This document shows, piece after piece, positions 14,532 through 19,617 of a stretch of DNA of 19,617 nt (positions are counted from its first letter, which is position 1; each line of letters begins with the position of its first letter). The notes beneath the pieces are model-generated. The model saw only the letters and a list, made by a program, of their open reading frames with translations, was not told the DNA's origin and ran no database searches. Location: assembly GCA_016193545.1 (NCBI GenBank), contig JACPSA010000021.1:1-19617 (forward strand). The letters run 5' to 3'. Position numbers and translations under genes: made by a program. This DNA comes from Chloroflexota bacterium. Lineage in GTDB: Bacteria > Chloroflexota > Dehalococcoidia > Dehalococcoidales > UBA2162.

Positions 14532-15380
14532 TTACTCCGACTCAAAGTATAAGTAGTAGTATCTTGGGAACAAGCCGGTTTGCGCCTTCAGATTGGCAAA
14601 ATCAGCAGACCCAAAAAACAAAGATAATGGCAAGTTTTCCCCTCGAAGCTCAACCACATCGTAATTCCTGAGACCAGCCAGATTAGCCGCTTTTTCTATG
14701 GCGACCGCCCTGGTGCCCATCTCATCGACAAGACCGGAGTTGATGCCTTCAAGGCCGACAAACAGTTCAGCCCGGGAGATTTCCTGTTCGGAGAGCTTGA
14801 GTCGCTCCCCCCTTTGTGACATGACGATAGAGACAAACTGCTGCCTGACCATCTCCAGTATACTGATAAATCTTTGCCTTGAGCCACCGGTAGCCTTAAA
14901 TGGCCCGGTAGTCCCAAAGGTCTCGTCCAGCTCCTCAGGTTCAGGCAAACCGACAAAAGCGCCGATGCTGCCAATCAGAGAGGTTGGCTCAGCATAGACA
15001 TAATCTCCCGCCACGGCAATATAATAGCCACCGCTGGCCGCTATCTGCCCGATAGAAACCACTACCGGCTTACGCTGCTTCAAGCGAAGCACATCCATAT
15101 ATATCTGTTCAACAGCACTAACTGAACCACCCGGACTATTTATCCGTAAGACTACCGCCTTGATACTTCTCTCTTCCCGGGCACTCTGCAGCAAATTCAG
15201 AATATTATCGACAAAGTCCTGGTTAGAAATGACGCCGGAAATGTTTATCGTCGCCACCTTTGGCTTAGGCATTAGCGGAACGGCGACCAATCCCCCTAAA
15301 ACCAGGCCGAGCAAAATAAAGAAAGGGATAGAAGTAAACCAGCGACGCAATAACCGACTGACAGACTCCAGTTTAGACAT
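14532..15380 (-). CDS. sppA: Signal peptide peptidase SppA (S49 family)
   Basis: A membrane-anchored serine protease that degrades leftover signal peptides. Starting at MSKLESV the protein has 282 residues; the frame continues to a TTG at 15416, but the predicted transcription start lies near 15418, favouring the ATG. One membrane helix spans about residues 17-37. The S49 core includes VVLRINSPGGSV, the nucleophile Ser116 in IAASGGYY, and SLIGSIGAF. Lys162 in TGPFKATGG is the likely general base of the Ser-Lys dyad, similar in placement to the Bacillus enzyme. The size matches the short, single-domain type. It heads a two-gene unit with the DUF4350-like gene 3 bp downstream. Confidence 0.93.
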   Translation of the reverse strand: MSKLESVSRLLRRWFTSIPFFILLGLVLGGLVAVPLMPKPKVATINISGVISNQDFVDNILNLLQSAREERSIKAVVLRINSPGGSVSAVEQIYMDVLRLKQRKPVVVSIGQIAASGGYYIAVAGDYVYAEPTSLIGSIGAFVGLPEPEELDETFGTTGPFKATGGSRQRFISILEMVRQQFVSIVMSQRGERLKLSEQEISRAELFVGLEGINSGLVDEMGTRAVAIEKAANLAGLRNYDVVELRGENLPLSLFFGSADFANLKAQTGLFPRYYYLYFESE

Positions 15381-15424
15381 AAGTATCTCGTCCAACCACC
15401 TTATTCTGCCTACCAAGATAATAA

Positions 15425-15453
15425 ATTATACTAAATTAACAGTATAATACAAA
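15425..15453 (-). promoter_or_regulatory. sppA promoter in a 24-bp dyad
   Basis: Minus strand: TATAAT (15430-15425) with TTTGTA 17 bp upstream (15453-15448, 3 of 6). The -10 is one arm of a perfect dyad, ATTATACT - 8 bp - AGTATAAT (15425-15448), so a second TATAAT faces the other way on the plus strand (15443-15448). No -35 supports the plus-strand copy. Confidence 0.6.
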
Positions 15454-15526
15454 GAGACCCTAAATACAACAGAACCGTGTGAGATTGCTGGCAAACCATC
15501 CCCTCGAAGAGAAGTGGCCCCCCCCT

Positions 15527-15562
15527 AAAAAATCGTCCCCCTCTTCAAGAATGGAGAGGGGG
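15527..15562 (-). terminator. GC-rich hairpin, possible terminator of the small gene
   Basis: CCCCCTCT (15537-15544) pairs perfectly with AGAGGGGG (15555-15562), extendable by two pairs. On the minus strand it is followed after 4 nt by six T (15532-15527). It lies about 105 bp past the stop of the gene at 15668. The region also contains runs of C and fragments similar to the stem, so it may be a degenerate interspersed repeat. The remaining gap to 15667 shows nothing else. Confidence 0.5.
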
Positions 15563-15667
15563 TCAAGGGAGCGAGGTTGATAACCACCGCTAGTGATAAA
15601 ACGGGGACTACCTGACTACACACAGTTTCCTTATTTCAAACGTCCTCGTATATTAAACACTGCTACC

Positions 15668-15958
15668 TTACTTCCAGGCTTTTCCCGCATCATGCAACAC
15701 CAACCGCTTGCACAACTCTACATACTTCTGATGGATAGATTCCCTTCTCTTGGCATTACGCTCTTTATAAAATTTTAGCGAGGCTCTCCAACCGGCGTAA
15801 TAGCCACGCCGATACATCTCATCCTGGATATTGACCTGAGCAAAGATTTCGTCCAGCTCCATTACTTCTGAGGCATTAGCTAAAGCATCCTCAATAGCCA
15901 TATCTGTTTTGATTCTATCTAACGCTTTTTGTAGGTCGAATTCTTGTGATATTGCCAT
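15668..15958 (-). CDS. Small protein of unknown function (96 aa)
   Basis: I do not recognise this gene. The ATG at 15958 (MAISQEFDLQ) is chosen because GGGGGAG (15971-15965) lies 6 nt before it; an ATG two codons earlier and a longer frame to 16009 exist. The product is strongly charged and probably mostly alpha-helical, with an acidic first half (LQKALDRIKTDM, EVMELDEIF) and a basic second half rich in Tyr, Lys and Arg (YRRGYYAGWRASLKFYKE). There is one cysteine, no membrane segment and no signal peptide. It stands alone between sppA and ctpA on the same strand. A good ribosome-binding site and a possible terminator make it a likely real gene. Confidence 0.65.
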   Translation of the reverse strand: MAISQEFDLQKALDRIKTDMAIEDALANASEVMELDEIFAQVNIQDEMYRRGYYAGWRASLKFYKERNAKRRESIHQKYVELCKRLVLHDAGKAWK

Positions 15959-15964
15959 AGCCAT

Positions 15965-15971
15965 CTCCCCC
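15965..15971 (-). promoter_or_regulatory. Ribosome-binding site of the 96-aa gene
   Basis: Minus-strand GGGGGAG, 6 nt before the ATG at 15958. It selects this start over the upstream in-frame ATGs at 15964 and 16009. Confidence 0.6.
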
Positions 15972-16125
15972 TCTATAAGATTCTCAAGGGTTAGCATGAG
16001 GTAAGCCAATCATAGTAACCGGAGAAGTAAAAGACAATAGCAAAAAGGCTAAAAACGATGATGCTTTCAGGTCAAAACCGGCAGGGAGAGAACAGCGGTA
16101 AGACTGATTAGTCGAGACTAGCAAC

Positions 16126-17292
16126 TCATCTTTTATTGCCTTTCAGATAGTCTATCGCCCACTGAATAACGTCCTCACCGGTCAGTTCCAGCTCATAATC
16201 CGGACTGATTCCTTTACCTTCTATCAGACGTCCATTAGGCGTCAGCCAGCGGGCAATGGTAATATATAGCCCTGAACCATCTTTAAGTCGGCGCAACGTA
16301 TTAACGCTGCCCTTACCATAGGTTTTGATACCGGCGAGTTTAGCGCGGCCGTAATCCTGTAAAGCCCCGGCTAATACCTCGCTACCGCTGGCGCTGAAGT
16401 TATCTGCCAGCATAATCATGGGTAGGCTGGTAGTCACATCCGCAGGCTTAACCGATAAAGAAGACTGATTACCTTGATTATCTACTACACGGACGACCAC
16501 CCCTTCTTTCAAAAAGTGGCTAGCCACGTCAACCACCTCGTTCAGCAGACCACCCGGATTACTGCGTAAATCGAGAATAATGCCGGTAGCTGCTGCCTGC
16601 TCGACACTTTTCAGCACTGGGGATAGCTCTTCATCAGTACGCCCAGAGAAATGATTAATATTAATGTAGGCAATATCTCCTTTCATCTCAAAGAGCACAC
16701 TGGATACCTCGATTTCCTGTCTGACTATATTAATCTCCTCAGGACCGGCCTCACCCTGATGAAGAATAAGCAGCCTGACTGTTGTTCCCCGCGGTCCACG
16801 GATATGCAGCACTGCTACTTCCAGACTCATCTCCGAGGTAGCGCTACCATCAACTTCCAAGATTAGGTCGCCCGCCTTGATACCCGCCTTATCCGCCGGT
16901 GAACCGGGAATAGGAGCAATAACCATCAACTTCCCATCCCTGATACCGACATAAGCGCCAATGCCTTCGAACTTCCCTTCCAGATTGCTCGAGTTCAACT
17001 GGTAGGTTTCCACATCCAGATAGGTAGTGTACGGGTCGTTCAGTGCCTCCACCATACCCTTGATAGCTCCCCCACTCAGTACGCGAGCATCAAGTTTATC
17101 CTTCTCCACATAATCCTGGAAAATAATACCCCAGGCTTCCGTAACCACATCCAGACCCAGGTTTGCAGTTGCCGGCCCAACAGTAGCCGGAGTAGTTGAA
17201 GACGTACCCAGAGTACAGCCGGCACCAAAAGCTAAGACCAGGCTCACTACCGATAACAGGGTGATTATCACTATTTTTACTTTTCTTGACAT
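16126..17292 (-). CDS. ctpA: Carboxy-terminal processing protease CtpA (S41 family)
   Basis: An exported or membrane-anchored serine protease that trims or degrades envelope proteins from the C-terminus. From MSRKVKIV the protein has 388 residues. An N-terminal hydrophobic segment ends FGAGC, possibly a weak lipobox. The family's N-terminal helical region includes YVEKDKLDARVL and LNDPYTTYLD. A PDZ domain follows (EGIGAYVGIRDGKLMVIAP, SPADKAGIKAGDLILEVDG), then the catalytic core. The nucleophile is the middle serine of SASGS and the base is the lysine of YGKG, 25 residues apart as in E. coli Tsp. GGAGGAG (17301-17307) lies 8 nt before the ATG; ten further codons upstream are open but lack a site. 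It is 98 bp downstream of rnpB and no clear promoter of its own is seen. Confidence 0.95.
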   Translation of the reverse strand: MSRKVKIVIITLLSVVSLVLAFGAGCTLGTSSTTPATVGPATANLGLDVVTEAWGIIFQDYVEKDKLDARVLSGGAIKGMVEALNDPYTTYLDVETYQLNSSNLEGKFEGIGAYVGIRDGKLMVIAPIPGSPADKAGIKAGDLILEVDGSATSEMSLEVAVLHIRGPRGTTVRLLILHQGEAGPEEINIVRQEIEVSSVLFEMKGDIAYININHFSGRTDEELSPVLKSVEQAAATGIILDLRSNPGGLLNEVVDVASHFLKEGVVVRVVDNQGNQSSLSVKPADVTTSLPMIMLADNFSASGSEVLAGALQDYGRAKLAGIKTYGKGSVNTLRRLKDGSGLYITIARWLTPNGRLIEGKGISPDYELELTGEDVIQWAIDYLKGNKR

Positions 17293-17300
17293 CGAACTTA

Positions 17301-17307
17301 CTCCTCC
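17301..17307 (-). promoter_or_regulatory. Ribosome-binding site that sets the ctpA start
   Basis: Minus-strand GGAGGAG, 8 nt before the ATG at 17292. It would lie inside the coding region if the upstream ATG at 17322 were used. Confidence 0.75.
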
Positions 17308-17389
17308 AAAGTGTTTTGCCAATTCTGTGATTATCTATTGTAGAACGCCGAACTATAGGAGAAAACAAAGTATCAAATTACTAAGAAGC

Positions 17390-17755
17390 GGAGCAAGTAA
17401 ACCTGTAAGCCGAGTTCTGTATCCTTCCCAAATGGGAAGGACGGTGACCATCTATCTAGCCCTTCCGTTACCGGAAGGGTCAAGCGACCAACCCGGGGAC
17501 GGGGCCAGGCATCCCTTTATCCCCCTATTTGGTCTTGCTCCGGATGGGGTTTTCCCAGCCGGTTGGTCACCCAACCGCTGGTGGGCTCTTACCCCACCAT
17601 TTCACCCTTATCTCTCCCAAAGGGAAGGACGGTATGTTTCTGTGGCACTATCCGTAGGGTCGCCCCTCCTGGGTGTTACCCAGCATCCTGCCTGGTGGAG
17701 CTCGGACTTTCCTCCCCGACTAGAAGTCAGGGCGGTCACCCGGTTTACTTGCTCC
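17390..17755 (-). ncRNA. rnpB: RNase P RNA, bacterial type A
   Basis: The catalytic RNA of RNase P, which cleaves the 5' leader from tRNA precursors. Reading the minus strand, the ends form a 14-bp P1 helix (GGAGCAAGTAAACC at 17755-17742 with its complement at 17403-17390). Conserved core elements appear in order: GAGGAAAGTCCGAGCTCC (P4 5' strand), ACAGAAA, GTGAAA, GGTAAGAGCCCACC, GGAGCAAGACCAAATAGGG, the GGGTT that carries the GGU site for the tRNA CCA end (17494-17490), AGATAGATGGTCACC, and the closing ACAGAACTCGGCTTAC. The length of about 366 nt is typical. Ends are set from P1 and are accurate to a few bases. Two reading frames crossing this RNA are not genes. Confidence 0.97.
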
Positions 17756-17761
17756 ACCTAT

Positions 17762-17790
17762 ACTTTAGTATAGAAGATAGCGTAAGTCAA
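17762..17790 (-). promoter_or_regulatory. Promoter of rnpB
   Basis: Minus strand: TTGACT (17790-17785, 5 of 6), 17-bp spacer, TAAAGT (17767-17762, 4 of 6). The expected start falls within a few bases of the P1 helix. The -10 region is part of a palindrome TATACT-TT-AGTATA (17759-17772), which offers TATACT as an alternative -10. Confidence 0.7.
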
Positions 17791-17814
17791 AAACAATACC
17801 TCAACATAGCAGCG

Positions 17815-17843
17815 TTGACAAGCAGTTACACCTCAACGATAAT
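17815..17843 (+). promoter_or_regulatory. Promoter of the cupin gene
   Basis: Perfect TTGACA (17815-17820), 17-bp spacer, GATAAT (17838-17843, 5 of 6), about 45 bp before the cupin start. The inverted repeat AGCAGT (17821-17826) and ACTGCT (17844-17849) brackets the spacer and -10 and could be an operator. It diverges from the rnpB promoter. Confidence 0.8.
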
Positions 17844-17887
17844 ACTGCTCAGGTAAGCTTCTGGTAATTAAAGGAGGATAACTGAAG

Positions 17888-18352
17888 ATGGCAAAACTTG
17901 CGGATACACAACAAGGCATCGCCAGAATGGCGCAAGAGGTAGAGGAACACTGGAAGAATGCTCGTCTGGTCATGAAGAGCGAGGAGTTGAAGTTTGAGAC
18001 CAACGCCACAGGTACCACCGCCCAGGTAATCAATCCTAAATTTGGCTTTGCCAACAAACAGATTAGCTCATTTATCCGCGAGATACCCGTAGGTTGGAAG
18101 AGCGGCAAGCACAAGCATAACATGGAAGCCATCATTATGATTATCCAGGGCACCGGCTACACGGTGGTTGACGGCACCAAGTACCAATGGAAGAAAGGTG
18201 ATGTCATTACCATACCGCCGATGGCAGTCCACCAGCACTTCAACACCGGTAAGACAGAAGCCGTCCGATTCTTCGCGGTGACGACCATACCCCTGATGGT
18301 GAACATCGGCTCTTTCGTCGCCGAACAGATGGAAAACGCCGCCAAAATCTAA
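17888..18352 (+). CDS. Single-domain cupin protein
   Basis: A 154-residue protein: an N-terminal helical part of about 55 residues, then one cupin (double-stranded beta-helix) domain. Cupin motif 1 is visible as GWKSGKHKHNMEAIIMIIQG with metal-ligand candidates HKH and Glu, and motif 2 as GDVITIPPMAVHQHFN with the third histidine. All four usual metal ligands are therefore present. Such stand-alone cupins include small-molecule dioxygenases, isomerases and ligand-binding proteins; which one cannot be told. It has no signal peptide. AAAGGAGGATA lies before the ATG with a slightly long gap (about 10 nt from GGAGG). It is monocistronic, divergent from rnpB and convergent with the AMP-binding gene. 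Confidence 0.88.
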   Translation: MAKLADTQQGIARMAQEVEEHWKNARLVMKSEELKFETNATGTTAQVINPKFGFANKQISSFIREIPVGWKSGKHKHNMEAIIMIIQGTGYTVVDGTKYQWKKGDVITIPPMAVHQHFNTGKTEAVRFFAVTTIPLMVNIGSFVAEQMENAAKI

Positions 18353-18376
18353 CCGGGCGCAGGGAAGACAATTTCA

Positions 18377-18409
18377 GTCCGGGACACCAGCTGGAATAAG
18401 CCACCGGAC
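18377..18409. repeat. Inverted repeat between two convergent genes
   Basis: GTCCGG (18377-18382) and CCGGAC (18404-18409) flank a 21-nt loop holding the palindrome CCAGCTGG. It lies between the convergent cupin and AMP-binding genes and could help end transcription both ways, but there is no T-run on either side. Confidence 0.4.
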
Positions 18410-18413
18410 CCGG

Positions 18414-19617
18414 CTATGTTTTGCTCTTAAACCAGTCCAGAAATTCCTGTTTCAACTGGGGGTAAAGCACCGCACCCTTAAAATTCAAGGGAATACGGCC
18501 AAAGCGGACATAGTCCGGCCGGGCTCCTTTGGAAACTTTCCTGGCAGCAGCGTCAATGAAGTCAACCTGCAACTGTGATTCAATATCGGCCGCTTCCCGG
18601 TTAAGCTCAATAGTGACACAGCAGCTATCTTCATGCTCGCTCTCCAGCCTGAGACCGATTACCGCTAAACTAAACTGGTCAGATTGTAATTGAAAGTCTT
18701 CCTGCAGAACTCTGGACAGCTCGGCGGCAATCTGGTCATAGGCGTAGTTAGCCCCGCCACGAATTAGCAGCGCCGAATCCCGGGACAGCCAGTAGTAATC
18801 TAGCTGCCCGTCCTTTCTGTTCTTCAAAGTAAAGACGATATCCCTGAGTCCGGTATACCACCCCTCCCGGAAAACCTCCCGGGTAGCCTGAGCATCACCA
18901 ATATAGCCGCTCATAAGGTTGGGGCCCTGGGTAACAAGATAACCCGGCTCGCCGATTTCACAAGGACGGAAATAGTCGCTACTGCCCGGCTCGATAGCTT
19001 TAACCACTTTAACCCGCGTAAAAGGAAAATGCTCCCGGCCAATATAGTAGCCGCTCGTTTCTTCCCCTTTATGGCAATGCGACCATCCGGCCTCGAAGGC
19101 CTTCATCAGTTCGTCCTGAGGCCACGTCCTCGACGTCGCCATCATCTGGAGGCAGGTCTCGGTGGCACCGAAACGGACCAGCGGCGGACGGCCGCTGAAC
19201 TTCAGTATCCGCCCGACAGTAGTCGGACCGACCGGCGCTGAACCTATCAGGATATCCGTCTTAGCCAGGGCATCCTTAATCTCGGCTACTTCAATCGGCG
19301 TCCTTCCGCCGAAGGACTGGGTAGCCAGCGACTCCAGGAAATCGATATGCCGTGAGACCAAGGAGGTAACCAGCAATTCGCGCTTCTGGCGGGCTACCTC
19401 GACCAGTATTTTCCAGTAAGCGGTGGTATACCGTTCCAGCAGATGGATTACAGCGCCTTCTCGCCGCAGGCCCAGGTCAGTCAGGGCTGAGGAATTGGCG
19501 TGGTGCATGGGATTGACCAGCAACAGGTCCAACTGCGTGCTCTCCGACATATCGAAATATTGCTCGAAGGTAAGCCTGGTCGCCAGGTAACTCCGGTGTG
19601 ATAAGCTGACTCCCTTG
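18414..19617 (-). CDS. AMP-binding (ANL superfamily) protein, 5' truncated by window
   Basis: The minus-strand frame stays open to the last base, so the start is outside the window; the ATG at 19550 is internal. The first visible residues, KGVSLSHRSYLA, are the end of the ATP-binding A3 motif (usually PKGVxLSH). Further on are FGATETC (the A5 type YGxTE), GEPGYLVTQGPNLMSGYIGD, GWYTGLRD (in place of GWYxTGD), and SRDSALLIRGGANYAY (the hinge and GG-E-region). About 400 residues are visible, consistent with a full enzyme of 550-600. These proteins activate carboxylates as adenylates, typically acyl-CoA ligases. Near the C-terminus, where PxTxxGKxxR is expected, the sequence reads PLNFKGAVLYPQLK: the catalytic lysine position is Ala. 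Thioesterification or adenylation may be changed or lost. The substrate is not inferable. Confidence 0.85.
   Translation of the reverse strand, partial: KGVSLSHRSYLATRLTFEQYFDMSESTQLDLLLVNPMHHANSSALTDLGLRREGAVIHLLERYTTAYWKILVEVARQKRELLVTSLVSRHIDFLESLATQSFGGRTPIEVAEIKDALAKTDILIGSAPVGPTTVGRILKFSGRPPLVRFGATETCLQMMATSRTWPQDELMKAFEAGWSHCHKGEETSGYYIGREHFPFTRVKVVKAIEPGSSDYFRPCEIGEPGYLVTQGPNLMSGYIGDAQATREVFREGWYTGLRDIVFTLKNRKDGQLDYYWLSRDSALLIRGGANYAYDQIAAELSRVLQEDFQLQSDQFSLAVIGLRLESEHEDSCCVTIELNREAADIESQLQVDFIDAAARKVSKGARPDYVRFGRIPLNFKGAVLYPQLKQEFLDWFKSKT

Noticed and set aside
17490..17520. Apparent loss of the GGU tRNA-binding site in RNase P RNA
   Set aside because: The segment reading AATAGGGGGAT is not the site; the GGU lies in the following CCCGGGTTGG and is intact.
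17261..17773. 170-codon plus-strand reading frame
   Set aside because: It runs antisense through the RNase P RNA, whose conserved core and P1 pairing fully explain the sequence.
1..19617. CRISPR arrays, transposases, integrases, phage genes or tRNAs
   Set aside because: Looked for on both strands; no regularly spaced repeats of CRISPR length, no recognisable mobile-element protein and no tRNA-like fold were found.

Overview
The window is mostly bacterial housekeeping DNA. I read it as a member of Chloroflexota, probably Dehalococcoidia-like. The main reason is the division cluster: mraZ, rsmH, ftsA and ftsZ lie directly next to each other with no ftsL, ftsI, mur, mraY or ftsQ genes between them. 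I recall this reduced arrangement from wall-less Dehalococcoidia. The taxonomic call is inference from gene order and protein style; no search was run. GC content is moderate, Shine-Dalgarno sites are mostly strong (AGGAGG type), and several promoters match the sigma-70 consensus with 17-bp spacers.

Layout, left to right. (1) 1-1581: the 3' part of a LigD-type ligase-polymerase, + strand, cut by the window edge. (2) 1590-2910: a consensus promoter and a DUF401-type multi-pass membrane protein. (3) 2964-7080, - strand: the division operon mraZ > rsmH > ftsA > ftsZ. It opens with a promoter overlapped by five MraZ-box-like repeats at exact 10-bp spacing and ends in a strong intrinsic terminator. 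(4) 7177-11732, + strand: trmD, rplS, priA and def (tRNA m1G37 methylation, ribosomal protein L19, replication restart, N-terminal deformylation), ending in a strong terminator. TrmD has an unusual insert encoded by a short duplicated repeat, L19 has a long Ala/Pro/Glu tail, and an 85-bp inverted-repeat element sits between priA and def. (5) 11785-13493, - strand: two secreted or lipid-anchored proteins sharing a duplicated DUF4382 domain; the first-transcribed one also carries two DUF5666-like repeats. (6) 13605-15448, - strand: sppA (membrane signal-peptide peptidase) coupled to a DUF4350-like single-pass membrane protein. (7) 15537-15958, - strand: a small gene of unknown function and a GC-rich hairpin. 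(8) 16126-17790, - strand: ctpA (S41 carboxy-terminal protease) downstream of the RNase P RNA gene rnpB, which has its own promoter. (9) 17815-18352, + strand: a single-domain cupin divergent from rnpB with a consensus promoter. (10) 18414-19617, - strand: the C-terminal two-thirds of an AMP-binding (ANL superfamily) protein lacking the usual catalytic lysine, cut by the window end.

I found no CRISPR array, transposase, integrase, phage gene or tRNA, and no convincing undescribed multi-gene system. The most interesting signals are local: the MraZ-box promoter, the minimal division operon, the repeat-derived TrmD insert, the inverted-repeat element before def, the duplicated DUF4382 domain, and the altered lysine motif in the adenylate-forming protein.
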